NCBI RefSeq assembly: GCF_905147045.1
Contig: NC_065906.1
Location: 9,300,001 to 9,364,000 of the forward strand
Length of the DNA: 64,000 nucleotides
Direction: 5' to 3'
DNA from: Nymphalis io
Lineage: Eukaryota > Arthropoda > Insecta > Lepidoptera > Nymphalidae
Both the position numbers and the translations under genes were made by a program. This document shows, one piece after another, positions 35,247 through 46,660 of the stretch (the first letter of the stretch is position 1; every line of letters starts with the position of its first letter). The notes below the pieces were generated by a model. It was not told the DNA's origin. It saw nothing but the letters and a program-made list of their open reading frames with translations, and made no database searches.

Positions 35247-35512
35247 GACGAGCCGGTTGGCGTGGTTTGTAGATACTTGCCTTTCAAACCGAAGGTTGTG
35301 GGTTCGATTCCCCTCCACAGACATTTGTGTGCATGAACATATCTGTTTGTCCTGAGTCTGGAAGTAATTATCTATATAAATATGTATTTACAAAAGAAAA
35401 GTAGTATATGTAATATATCAGTTATCTGGTTTCCATAGTACAAGCTCTGCTTAATTTGGGATCAGATGGCCGTTTGTGAATAATGTCCCAGGATATTATT
35501 ATTATTATTATT
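35247..35512 (+). mobile_element. SINE C (second tRNA-derived family) with ATT tail
   Basis: A tRNA-like head with a perfect box B, GGTTCGATTCC (about 35311-35321), an A-box-like TGGCGTGGTTTG, then a body with CATATCTGTTTGTCCTGAGT and CATAGTACAAGCTCTGC. The 3' end is GTCCCAGGATATT followed by ATT repeats to 35512. It differs from SINE B in body and tail. It lies in the intron between exons 2 and 3 of the host gene. Confidence 0.85.
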
Positions 35513-36019
35513 ACGTCATTATTCTTCTTAAAAGTATAATGGGACGCTCCCACTACTAATAAATATCAATATTATATTCTGTGAAGATTAGGTAAAGTCA
35601 CAGCCTGCTAATGTACTAATGTCTTTCGTAAAGTTTAAAAGTTTATTCCGCCTAGGAGAATAAACTATACGTTTGTGTAAAAATGCTGAACGCAGAAGTA
35701 CATTTTTGTTTTTTTAAACTTTACCATATTTCTTTCATGCAAGACGCTACCACAATTTCTATCTTCTAGTTCCCGTAGTTATGACAGTAAATAGTTTATT
35801 AGGTACGCGTTTCGTATTATTTTCACAACAATGTAAGACACGGCACTGATTATAAAGTTTCAAATTCATTTATGAAATTGGTTTATACGAGCACTGCAAA
35901 GAGAGTATAATGTAATATCAGGTCATGATCACAATACATAGAGGATATAGTTAGTAGACTAACTTCTTTTTAATTAATTAGATTGATGAAGTCGATTTTT
36001 AGTGGAATTATTGTGACCC

Positions 36020-36254
36020 GAGACAAAAGCCGAGATGGCCTAGTGCTTAGAACGCGTGAATCTTAACCGATGATCGTGGGTTTAAGCCAGGGCAAGCAAC
36101 ACTGAATTTTCATGTGCTTAATTTGTGTTAATAATTCATCTCGTGCTTGACGGTGAAGGAAAATATCGTGAGGAAACCTGCACGTGTCTAATTTTAGGGA
36201 GAGGAGGTCTTAGCCCAGCAGTGGGACATTAACAAGCTGTTACTGTTACTACTG
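36020..36254 (+). mobile_element. SINE B with 12-bp target duplication
   Basis: Sense copy with AAGCCGAGATGGCCTAGTGC at its head and a shortened body (about 90 bases lost after GTGTCTAATTTTA). The direct repeat TTATTGTGACCC at 36008-36019 and 36255-36266 flanks it, so the unit includes a few bases (GAGACAA) before the usual head. It lies in an intron of the host gene. Confidence 0.9.
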
Positions 36255-36594
36255 TTATTGTGACCCTGCACTTTACTAATACGTAAAGGATCATAAAGTT
36301 AGATTTAGGGTTAGTATCAGCAACCAAAATCAAATGTCCAGCGAAGGTTCCAAATCTTCATTTGACAAAAATATGTCAAAAATGTCATCACATCCCTTGA
36401 ATGATAATTATGATTATATAAATGTAAAATTTAGAATGATTTAATAAAAATGTAATAACATTCAAAGTAGGTCATCGTATGGTATCTCCTTGAATAATTA
36501 GTGTTTGTATCACACGCACGCTTGCATTGACAGATTGGATTCTCATCTCTGTACTTACTACTGATGATAGCTTTATGTGGAATTTTACCCACTA

Positions 36595-37000
36595 AAACCA
36601 ATGTTGATATAACGCTTCCGCGGCATTTCCCGTGCTGTGCTTCATTCGTGGCTCGGTGGAGCTCTCCTTGGGGGCGAAGTTAATCTCGCTCCCCCACACT
36701 CCTCGCTAGTCCGTACGGCAGCGCGAGGACATCCCGGCTGCCATCTTAATCACGGCCGTCTGAAATAGGACACGTGAGGCTCCCACCTTACGCATCCACG
36801 GCCCCAGGGTTACGTCTTATCTTTTAAGCCCCGAGCGTCGGGGCTTAAAAGTGGGAGGGCCGAGACGACGCCGACCGATCGCCCCTTTCTCGTTCCGCTG
36901 TCTCCTTCTGGACCATGACGGTGTCACGGAAGGGGGCTATGGATGTCCACACCGATTCCCTGCGGAGCATCGCCAACACGATTGCTCGCATGTAGAGTGA
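36595..37000. other. GC-rich block of unknown origin
   Basis: Base composition differs sharply from the surroundings. It holds the 36821 hairpin and, at 36914-36994, a short + strand frame (MTVSRKGAMDVHTDSLRSIA) ending in TAG. It lies between the two copies of the 89-bp repeat. It is probably part of a LINE or other element, since such GC-rich coding-like blocks are usual in lepidopteran retroelements, but no diagnostic motif is seen. Confidence 0.4.
36821..36851. repeat. 31-bp GC-bearing hairpin
   Basis: Fourteen-base perfect arms (CTTTTAAGCCCCGA) with a GCG loop, in a GC-rich block of the intron before exon 3. Its shape resembles a bacterial terminator, but the context is eukaryotic. Confidence 0.9.
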
Positions 37001-37023
37001 TTGAATACTTAATTATTATTAAT

Positions 37024-37112
37024 ATAAACAAACTACTTAATTATGCTGAAGCGGAATCGTTCCGCTGTGAATAATTTATACGGTGATTGATGAGCTTGAA
37101 GGAGGAATTTTA
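37024..37112 (+). repeat. 89-bp exact direct repeat, right copy
   Basis: The same 89 bases as at 34969-35057, 2055 bases further on, in the same intron of the host gene. Confidence 0.95.
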
Positions 37113-37744
37113 AGTTGACATTGCTCGATTAGGCGTTACCGATAAATATGATGTCATATCACAGGTCCGTTCAGCACAACGTCTCGTCCCGCACTGATTT
37201 ATACGGCGACTGAGTGGTTGCATCGCAATTTGCGATTACGTAAATCACTAAAATATTAAAATACATATTCTGCAAAAATAAGTCGAAGGGGAGTCTTCGA
37301 ATGCCTTAATACTCAGATGTAATTTAAAAAAAAACCTTGCTATAGATAGTTAAAAAAGAGTTGTAAATTCAGAGGGTACTTTGCATATTTATTTCTATTA
37401 CTTCTAGTTGTATTTTATTATTTTTAAATGAAGGTGAAATCCTCACATCTTATAATGTTATACTTTAATGTATGTATACACTTTATTTTTCTGATAACGA
37501 TAACAATGTAACTCAAATGAAGCCATTTCACGTGTATCCAAGCCTTAATTGTAATAAGTTATATAAAATGTTGGTGTACCAAATATATTTGATATTTGTC
37601 AATAGTAATATTGTGTAGTACTCAATGGATACAAATTTAATGAAAAAAGACTTCTATAATTACATTCAATAACACAGTCATAACACAGTCCGTTATATGA
37701 TTACATTCAAGGTATGTTTAAAATTTTACTGGAAACTATTTCAG

Positions 37745-37958
37745 AAATGTGTAACGAAGAAAGACGAGCGATTAAAACACAAGCAAGCAAGCACGTTGCC
37801 TTAATTTACAAATGTACAGATCAAGCGCGTTCGTCTATATTGAAAATGGGCAAGTATGCCGAAGAAATGATCAGCATTACCCAAAATCACATGGGGAATA
37901 CGTTGGAGCTTGTTGGTAAAAAAATTAAGACGGTTCAGCATTCGCCAGTTATATTTAA
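37745..37958 (+). CDS. Exon 3 of the same gene
   Basis: The acceptor is AACTATTTCAG at 37734-37744 and the donor is AA/GTGAGT at 37959, close to consensus. The exon starts in phase 1, matching the donor at 33551 (G plus AA gives Glu), and ends in phase 2. It encodes about 71 residues, again mostly helical, with single cysteines in MCNEERR and YKCTDQ. These could pair with the cysteines of the next exon. The open frame continues into the intron until a TGA, so only the splice signals mark the exon end. Confidence 0.75.
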
Positions 37959-37971
37959 GTGAGTATGTACT

Positions 37972-38069
37972 GTATGTACTTGGTAGATACCAGCTCGTCT
38001 GGGTAGATACCACCCACTCATCATATACTCTATCACTATACAGCAATAATTAGTATGGTTGCATTTCGT
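37972..38069 (+). mobile_element. SINE A head fragment, sense
   Basis: The head from AGCTCGTCTGGGTAGATACC to TAGTATGGTTGCATTTCG, in the short intron between exons 3 and 4. It is cut off where an antisense copy starts. Confidence 0.7.
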
Positions 38070-38236
38070 TTTTTTTTTTATACAATAGGTAGGTGGATTA
38101 TATGGGTCACTAACTCCTATAGACATTGGCATTGTAAGAATTGTTAACCATCGCTTAAATCGCTAATGCGCCTACTAAACAAAGATGTTGTTTCCCGTGT
38201 GACTGTAATTACACTGACTCACTTACCCTTTTAATT
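38070..38236 (-). mobile_element. SINE A 3' part, antisense
   Basis: It begins with a T-run and ATACAATAGGTAGGTGG and ends at GACTCACTTACCCTTTT. Together with the sense head before it, it forms an inverted pair inside a 519-base intron. Confidence 0.72.
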
Positions 38237-38477
38237 GATTTATATTTTTTATTGCAAAATATATAAATACATAAATGCGTATAGGTTATATCAGTCCCAA
38301 AATATACAATTTAACTAATAGTTATATCACAAATGGGGAAAAATGCAGAAATTTACATATTTATAACTTTGTTTCCGAATCGGTTATTTTGACGACCAAT
38401 AAGTAAGTGTAATAAGCTTATTATGTCGAATAAAGATTTTAATATAAACCAGTATATAACTTGGTCAATATTTTTAG

Positions 38478-38666
38478 GACAAATGTAACAGTTTCTTTAA
38501 AAGAACTCTCGAAAGCAGCTGTGGCGTTGGGATACGAGCTAGATCTGAGTCTGACTAACGCAAGACGTTACAATGAACAGTCCTGCGAGAAGTTGACGAA
38601 TTGTTGTGTCAAAGCTAAGAGAAATACCGAAGAGGCTGTTAATGGTCTCAAAGAACTTATGTATCA
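38478..38666 (+). CDS. Exon 4 of the same gene
   Basis: The acceptor AATATTTTTAG ends at 38477. The exon completes a phase-2 codon from the previous exon (AA plus G gives Lys) and has no stop. It encodes about 63 residues, including KELSKAAVALGYELDLSL and three cysteines (QSCEKL and NCCVK). The donor is less certain: GTGTGT at 38667 leaves phase 2 and GTGTTT at 38669 leaves phase 1. Each has a phase-compatible acceptor before the last exon (58765 or 58770). The next intron is about 20 kb, so an unseen exon inside it cannot be excluded. Confidence 0.7.
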
Positions 38667-39542
38667 GTGTGTTTATGCTTGATTTGGTTTTTCTTTGTTT
38701 GAATCTTGTTGGTATATAAATGGCTGGATATATAAAAAACATTATATTTTAAACAAAAACTATAACAATATATTAAATATATGCTTGTAAATAAATATAT
38801 TTGTATTTAAAAGTGGTCTAATTCAAATATTATAGATATTCAACAGATTTTGTTAGGTAGGTTAGCTTACACTACGGTTTAGCTAATGCTATACTTTCTC
38901 TCCCTTGAAACGAAAACACCAAGTCGTGTATACAGTGGCCGCGGTATAAAATTTTCTGTAATTATCAATGAAAAGCAAAACCATATAAAGTTGCAAGGGA
39001 AGCATCACTCGTATTGGATTGCAAATATATGTGGTTGTTGATATTAAAAGAAATTTAAATTTTTAAGCAATTGCTATGAACTAAACAACGCACACGCATC
39101 ATCAAAAATGGGTCGTCAGTATTTTCTCATAAAACCGACATCCTCATTTGATTTACTTAGTTTCATTCCACAGGTATTGTTTAAAAAGGTTGTTCACACC
39201 TTTTGCACTGATTAAATTGAAACGGGTTCGGTTTTTACATTATTCATTCGTATGATAAAACCTCTTTGTATTTTAATAGCGTTTACAATGAACCTCCAGA
39301 GATTTATTTGCATGAAAATCTATACAAATAATATTGGATGAGATGAATATATAACTGTGTAATGATGACTTTATGGAAAACGAAAGTTGTGGTATTTGAA
39401 GTGATATCTTTTAATTTATTTTGGATAGAGCAGGCAGGATACCTGGCAGACAAAAAAACATGTGGAGTAAAGCGATAACTGTATGGTATCCAAAAAATGG
39501 ATACAAAAACGTCCATCATTCAGCAGTAAGATGGTAAAGTAA

Positions 39543-39841
39543 AGTAACAGCATGTGAATAACCCACTGCTGGGCTAAGGCATTCTCTCGTTTTATGAGGA
39601 TAGCTTGGAGCTTATTCCACCACGCTGCTGCAATTCGTGTTGGTGGAATACACAATTTTCAGAATTTCTGTGAAATTAGATACATGCAAGTTTTCTCAAG
39701 ATGTTTTCCTTTATCGTTAAGCATGTGATGAATTATAAACACAAATTAAGCACATGAAAATTTAGTGGTGCTTACCCGGGTTCGAACCCACAATCATTGG
39801 TTAAGATTCACACGTTGTAACCACTAGGCCATCTCGGCTTG
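39543..39841 (-). mobile_element. SINE B, full length
   Basis: Antisense from AACAGCATGTGAATAACCC to GGCCATCTCGGCTTG, with an intact box-B-like GGGTTCGAACCC at 39778-39789. Confidence 0.9.
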
Positions 39842-40175
39842 TAACATGGTGAATGATATAATAAAAGTCGTAGGCCAAACCAGGCTAAGACAATATTTGG
39901 TACAGGCAAGAGACCGATACGCAGCACTTTGTGAAGACTAGCTGCGGGTGATTTAATGATGATGGAATAACTGTATACCATGTTAAACATACATTCGGAT
40001 TACGGAAAGCCTTTTAAGATCTCGACATAAACCTATTACTAATTGATTACGTATTAATTAGTTATCTTACCGAATACTTAAAGAAATACGAATCATTAAA
40101 GGTCACAAAATAGCTTAGATTTCGCGAAGTTATAAAATAATAACTCTTTTATAATAGATAAGTCCAAAAATTATA

Positions 40176-40420
40176 TTTCCACCAACCTATAAACACATTG
40201 ACAAAAGTGGTCAATTCTCTCTCGATAACCATTATCGCTTAAGCAAACTAAAATGACATCTAATGTTTAATTTATATAAATAAAATAATAAGGACATACC
40301 ATAAGAAAGGTCTTTGACCCCTCTCAATCGCGAAGTTGGTTAAAGCACGAAGTTTGAAAACCAGTGATGAGTACTAATACAAAGAGTCAAGAAGCGTTGA
40401 AACAAAAGATAATATAAATT
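40176..40420 (+). repeat. Repeat H, copy 1
   Basis: About 245 bases with CACCAACCTATAAACACATT, TCGCGAAGTTGGTTAAAGC and GAAAACCAGTGATGAG, paired with 42577-42810 in the same orientation. Its class is unknown. Confidence 0.6.
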
Positions 40421-42370
40421 AAATTTAATATAACTTATACAGTAACAAAGTTTAAGTATTATTTATATATTCCATTAATTAATTAGTTTAGTTATCATGT
40501 CGTTCAACATTAAACACTTAAAAAGTTTAAACCGATTGATCTCATGTGTGTCATCTCTTTTATACATGACAGTGGCTGAATATTATGCGCTCAACTAGCG
40601 TAGATATGACTTTGAATTAGTTTTAACTGTAACATCAGTTACTAATAACGTTACAATAGATCATTTTATGAAATTAATAAAATCCCATCACAGCAAGGTT
40701 TTAGTAGTAAGTTCTTAATACTCAAAGGCAACAAAAGAAGACCAAAGTTGAAAATGTCGATATAATTTAATTAATTTTTAATTTAAAAATATTATCTTAA
40801 TTTTTTAATTTTTAAGAGCAAGGGATAACAATTGTCATGTTCAATTTGTAGTTTAATAATTCAAGTACAAAGGTTTTGATTGGGTAAATTATAAAGAACT
40901 TTTTGTTGAAAAATTCTTTCAAAATTTTCAATATAAAATGGTAATCGTAATATTTGTGGATTTATGTATAGTTATTACCATAGCGCCGTCTCGACCTGGT
41001 GATGTATAGGTATCATAAGTTCTCCACGAAAATAGCGCAGAGAGAGATATGAAATTGGTTTTTGAAATATTTGGTTGGAAAAATGAAACATGTTTGTTTT
41101 AGGTATCACATGCTATTTATCCTATGTAATACAATTCTCTTTATATTATTCTAAAAAGAGTAAGAGAGCGAGAGAGAAGCTATGCGTGTGTGTGTCTTTG
41201 CATGTTCATGTGAGTGTATAAGTAAATAAACTTAATGTTATTATTAAGGGAGTTAGTAGCAATTAAACATAACGTCCAGAAGAAGAAGTCTTTCAGTCTT
41301 CTAATCAGTATGAGAACATAATTTATAGTTAAATCAATTACGTCTCATCTACTCCACAGTAAATTGGTGAATCTACTCATTTCAGTTTCTTCTGACAAAG
41401 TACAGTTATCCTAGTGATGTTTTTTAGAGAAAAATCGGCTTTTTAAAATTTTATTTTACAAAGCCGACCTGATTTTAATATCCGTATACTTAATCCATTA
41501 GAAGGATCTCGAATTATATAAAATTTTAGTTTACCGTATCCGTTTTTGAATGATCCACGCAACAAGACCCTTGTCACTGCTCTGTCCTTTCTAATTATGG
41601 CCACAGTCCGCGCTCGGTAATTCATGGTTATATAGAACAAAGAGAAATCAAATTATTCAAATATTTAGACGAGCAAACCGCTAATGAATTTAGATTAGTT
41701 CGTTCGTATGAATGATAGAAGTTGTTAGTTTATGTGCATTTATGCGTTTCTTTAAAGGAAAATGTTGATGTTTCGCTTTCGATGTTTGCAAAGTCGTTTT
41801 GGGCTTAAAAAAGTAAAGTAACAACCTGTAAATAAGAGGTAAAGCCTGCCAGCCAGAATCTCTCTGCTATCAAATAAGATTGATCAAAATATTTGTATGG
41901 TATTAATGATATATAACATAATATATAAATAGTTATATATCGAAACACAAAATTAAATAAACATAATACAAAATCGTACGGATGTATTAATTGCGTAATG
42001 TGTGTAATATTATGATGCGGTTTATTATAGTAATAATTTTTTATATATGACGTTATTCTAATTATGTAGGCTTATACCTTGCAGTGTACCGGTTCAATCC
42101 GGTTATTTCAAGCGTTAACAATGGCCTAATCCGGTAATCCATTAGGGATGTCATAAATGCATTTTCTACGAGAGTTAATAAATATACTATATGTATATGC
42201 CTAGGTAAAAGATCAGAAATTCTTCTGGAACTAATTCGAAAGAACTTACATAAAAAATATGACAAATATTGCTTTATTATTTGTCGATGTACATTTTACT
42301 GTAAAATCTTTAATAGCGTGTTATTATAAAAATATGTCGACAGTTTACCTCAAACCAGTATATATTAAAT

Positions 42371-42561
42371 TGGCATTGTAAGAAATGTTAACCATCGCTT
42401 ACATTGCCAATGCGCCACCAACCTTGGGTACTAAGATGAAATGTCCCATGTGCCTGATATTGCACTGGCTCACTCACCCTTCAAACCGGAACACTGTACT
42501 TGTTTTGCGGTAGAATATCATGAGTGGGTGGTACCTGCCCAGATAAGCTTGCGAACCAGTA
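42371..42561 (-). mobile_element. SINE A, truncated at the 3' end
   Basis: An antisense head and middle from GGCATTGTAAGAAATGTTAA to TAAGCTTGCGAACCAGT, with small deletions. Confidence 0.82.
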
Positions 42562-42576
42562 AAATATTAAATTTCC

Positions 42577-42810
42577 ACAAACCTATAGACAGACGAAATC
42601 GGTCACTTCTCTAACGATAACCATGATTATAATTATTTAAAAAAATATTATGTATAAATGATTGATATAATGAAATGATTAATTCTATAATAATAATGTA
42701 AATGTATAATATAAGAAAGATTTTTGATGGGCTCAATCTCGAAGTTGGTATATGCATACATTTTGAAAACCAGGGATTATTACTAATACATTCAGAAAAA
42801 AGATGAAATA
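42577..42810 (+). repeat. Repeat H, copy 2
   Basis: It shares TTCCACAAACCTATAGACA, ATCTCGAAGTTGG and TTTTGAAAACCAGGG with copy 1, and follows directly after a SINE A. Confidence 0.6.
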
Positions 42811-42854
42811 AAAAATGGTGTGAGTGCCAAGGTAAGAATTGATGTGTAAATGAT

Positions 42855-42950
42855 AAATCTTACACTGACGTCATCTGAAACTCGAAATTTTACGCTGACG
42901 ACACCTGACGCTTGAAATCTTACGCTTACTCTTCTGACGCTCAAAGTCTC
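42855..42950 (+). repeat. Short minisatellite, 30-bp period
   Basis: Three units of 28-30 bases (starting at 42855, 42885 and 42915) plus a partial fourth, each beginning AAATCTTAC or a close variant and containing CTGACG. Confidence 0.75.
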
Positions 42951-43339
42951 AGTTAGCCGCCGTACCGCGTACCGGGCGCAAAGATTTTTACACATCAAAA
43001 AGCTTCAACGCAACATGCCTTATGTGCCTAAAAAGAATAGTTTATTGACGGAATAAATATACTAATTTTATCTCATATATATATATGATATATACAAAAT
43101 CATTTTATACCGCTAGGCTATTATTTCGAGACATTTCTCTCGGGTAAGAAGTTGAAGATGTAAGCATTATATACTAAATACCTACTAGATTGGTCATACG
43201 GTCTGCGAATTATTCTGGTTTGTTTTGTTTATAATAATATTATAAATGCAAAAGTAACTAGATGAAATTTAGCATGAAACATGCTGGAACCGCATGGAAG
43301 TCTAAGCTTTTCATACCTTCTATATGGAATAGGTTATAT

Positions 43340-43614
43340 ATATAATGGTATAGGTTTTATAGGCGAACAAACTGGCCAACTGATGATACGTAGTCACCAC
43401 CGCCCATAGACATTTGCGAATGTAGGAAATATTAACTATTTCTTACATGTTAATACATGTACATGCCCTTTGTGCCTGTAGTTACACTAGCTTACTCACC
43501 CTTCAAACCGGAACGCAACAATATTGCAAGTATTGCTAGTAAGTAAGTAGCGGTAGAATATCTGATGTGTGGGCGGTTCCTATTCAGACGGGCTTGCACA
43601 AAACCCTATCACTT
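43340..43614 (-). mobile_element. SINE A, full length, old
   Basis: Antisense copy from ATAGGTTTTATAGGCGAAC to GCTTGCACAAAACCCTATC, with a 35-base deletion after TTCTTACATGTTAA and a small insertion near 43540. Confidence 0.78.
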
Positions 43615-43656
43615 AGTAAAAACTAAAACGTGTTTTTTTTTAATTTTGTGTTTTCC

Positions 43657-43735
43657 CTCCAAAATCAAAATTTGCTTAATTATGCTTTAAGTCTGTGTGA
43701 GTTCAACATTTAAACTAAAATATAGACTAAAAAAC
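43657..43735 (+). repeat. Repeat I, copy 1
   Basis: The block TCCCTCCAAAATCAAAATTT with AAGTCTGTGTGAGTTCAACA recurs in the same orientation at 44949. Similarity resumes after a gap at CCTTCGAACTATT (near 43830). Confidence 0.6.
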
Positions 43736-44595
43736 ATGCACGAGACAGATCCTATAACAGCTGTAGTTTTATCGGATCTATGAAACAAAACCGGTCTGAG
43801 GTTTTTTCTTTTTCTTTTCCTTTCATTTCCTTCGAACTATTTGTTTTGCTGTATTGCTTCTGTGTATTACTTAATATCAACTCTTTTTATATCATTAGGG
43901 TTTGAATGCTTTCCGGGATAACAACTCGTGATATATCGGATATAATGGCGCATAGCTAGCGGAAGAAAAATATGTCAAATAACCTTTTCTCTTTTCTTGA
44001 CAGAAATCAAAATATTCAAATATCGATAACAAGATTTTAAGCCTAGGACCTCGTAGTATAAACAAACGAAGCAGTTATTATCATTTAAAAAGATAATAAA
44101 AAAAAAAATTACAACTTGCACTTTAAATCCCGGTTTCTATATTCACAAAACGATTCGTTTTGCTTACGGATGGTGATAGAATATTCTAATTGACGTTAAT
44201 CATTTTATATTGAAATACTAGTATCTTTCTTCTATATGTCCAATGAATGGTGGCTTCTATATTAAGCCACATAGACAAATCTACTCTGTGTAAGAAAATC
44301 GTAACGTTTCTTGAATAAAGAAATCTGGATATAAGTGATTATATCTATATAGAAATAGAACGAGCACGATATTTATTAGTACAATAAAGGCAAGCATTTG
44401 TCCTGTTACAGGTAAATAGATTGAATATTAAAATATATTATATTCTATTTGGTTATCATTTTCCTTATTTATGTAGCAGTTACGTAACATATTATGTCTT
44501 GTGAATAATATAAGCGATCGCTTTTTTATCTTAATGCTATTCTGGTACAGCTTTTCTTTCGCTATTTTGTGGCGAACTGAATTAAAGTTACGGTT

Positions 44596-44766
44596 AAAAT
44601 AAATAAACTATGGAATGCTTTGCCTGAGTCCGTACATCCTGATAGGTACAATGTTGGTGTCTTCAAATCCAGAGTAAACGGGTTTCTTATAGGCAAGCGT
44701 GCTACATCTCAGACTGTGTCGTTGCTTAACATCAGGCAAGTCAACGGTCAAACGCTGGCCTATTAA
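44596..44766 (+). mobile_element. LINE ORF C-terminal remnant
   Basis: A 57-codon frame reads KLWNALPESVHPD, then VGVFKSRVNGFL, and ends in TAA at 44764. The LWNALPESV and FKSRVNGFL pattern is the common C-terminal end of jockey or CR1-type LINE proteins. No flanking LINE sequence was recognised. Confidence 0.6.
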
Positions 44767-44948
44767 ATTGTAAAGAAAAATAAAAAATAATATGGATCAT
44801 AATATTATAGAGTTAAAATATTGATTGAATTAGTATTAAATAAAAAAAAGATATATTGTACAATATCATTATATGTTTTATACGCATTTTTTCCTTCATT
44901 GAAAATAATAGTGTATATTTTATTAACGCTATTTTTAAAAGTTCTGTA

Positions 44949-45060
44949 TCCCTCCAAAATCATAATGAGCTTAATTACACTATAAGTCTGTGTGAGTTCT
45001 AAATTTAAAGATCCAATTTTATTTTCCTTCGAATTATTTTTATTGCTTCTATTTTTATTA
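44949..45060 (+). repeat. Repeat I, copy 2
   Basis: TCCCTCCAAAATCATAATGA and TAAGTCTGTGTGAGTTCTAA, then CCTTCGAATTATT. A shorter spacing than copy 1 means that copy 1 has an insertion or this one a deletion. Confidence 0.6.
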
Positions 45061-45462
45061 TTTTTTTATATACCTACAGTTATCATCAACATCACCGACC
45101 CTTTTCCTATGTGAAACTTCAATTGACGCGTCTTGGGGGTTAGAGGAGTCTGTCATTTGTATGCCGTGATGTTAAATGTCATGACGGTTTTTTATGCCGT
45201 CATGCTCCCTATCCGCCACCGTTAGCCACTCCCTTATGTGCGCAGGCGCGTGTACTCTATAGGTTGTTTTTCAATGTTATTATGTGTATTGTACACGCAG
45301 CATTTTTTAAACGAAAATCTATGTTTTTACTTATCGGTTCTCTTTAATTATAAATTCCTTCAATAATCATAAATTTTGATGCCTACCATCTGCCAAGCCC
45401 CTAACGGCTACAAATGTGTTGTTCTTTCCTTTGCTTTATCTTTCTATTATTTTAATTGTGTA

Positions 45463-45757
45463 AAGCCGAGACGGCCCAGTGGTTAGAACGCGTTTATCTT
45501 AACCGGTGATCGTGGATTCAAACTCGGTCAAGCACCACTGAATTTTTATGTGCTTAAATTGTGTTTATAATTCATCTCGTGCTTGACGGTGAAGGAAAAC
45601 ATCTGCATGTGTGATTGTAATTTCACTGAAATTCTGCCACATGTGTATTCCACCAAGCCGCATTCGAGCAGCGTGGTTGAATAAACTCCTAAACTTATTC
45701 TCAAAAAAGGAGATGAGGCCTTAGCCCAGCATTGGGACATTTACAGGCTTCGTAGCT
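45463..45757 (+). mobile_element. SINE B, full length
   Basis: Sense copy from AAGCCGAGACGGCCCAGTGG to ATTGGGACATTTACAGGCT, with a 14-base deletion where ATCGTGAGGAAACC is normally found. Confidence 0.9.
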
Positions 45758-46426
45758 TGATGTGCCTGCATGTTTTAATTGCCAGGTAACATCTAGCATC
45801 AAACTTACGGTGTTAGTTTATGTTAACTTTTACTGGCATAATCACATGGATATAGTTTGGGAATAAAAGTTATTTTGGTATAATGAAAGTTTGAAATTTC
45901 ATGGTCTGGTTGGGGTTGGTTTTCATATTGTAAACTTTATCGGTGTACGTTTGTAAATTTAGGAGAGCGAACTCTTACGTTTAACATCGTTTAAAAAAAA
46001 ACGTATTTCATGCGATGTTGTTGTAAGTAAGCCTGTGGTTTCCTATAAAAGCCAACGGCCATTTGTAACGTCACACCGTACGCTGCGTCACAATGCTTAT
46101 TATAGAAATGTAATGTTAAGGTCTCTTTCACACGCTGATGTCGGTGTATGGACGTCATAGGGTGTCGTAGGTGACGTTTAAACGGTTTGGGTCGTGCCTC
46201 TAGTTATTTCAAACCCTTGCAGCATAAACGTCGTATATAACGTCATTACAAAATGTAAAAAAGTAGTCAAGAAAAACGAGCCATTGAATGAATCAATTAA
46301 ATATTATAATATATTTTGCGTCGCTTAAAGTACAAATTCATCAATGGTACCAGGGTTTTGGTTGTATTGGTGAATGAAAACTTTTTTTTATAATATAGCC
46401 GGATTGATAATACGATATCAAAAATA

Positions 46427-46660
46427 TATACCCTCACCTGTTATTTGACGATGACAAAGCTTATATGTTATATAGTATGTACATTAATAAATCGCAAATG
46501 GGTTGTCTAGCGAAATCACGGGCCTACACTGTTAATTAATATTCACTTTATTTCAATTTTTTGATCAACTTCCCCGATTTGTTATTGATGAAAATAAAAT
46601 ATTAGTCGAGAGAATTTTACTCAATTGGAAAAATATAGGTTTTCTATTTTATCTTTAGCA
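46427..46660 (+). repeat. Repeat C, copy 1 (empty Helitron site)
   Basis: A 230-base AT-rich repeat beginning TATATACCCTCACCTGTTAT, with AGCTTATATGTTATATAGTA, GCGAAATCACGGGCC and ATTAGTCGAGAGAATTTTAC. It aligns with copy 2 on both sides of the Helitron. Class unknown, possibly a non-autonomous DNA transposon. Confidence 0.8.

Larger units (their letters stand above)
33552..37744 (+). other. Intron between exons 2 and 3 of the host gene
   Basis: About 4.2 kb bounded by GTAATA and TTTCAG. It holds the 37-bp inverted repeat, the hairpin block at 34.3-34.6 kb, a SINE C, a SINE B, the GC-rich block at 36.6 kb and both copies of the 89-bp repeat. No extra exon is needed by phase. Confidence 0.65.

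Noticed and set aside
36821..36851. A rho-independent-type terminator
   Set aside because: Shape alone. The DNA is eukaryotic and there is no transcription unit of that type.
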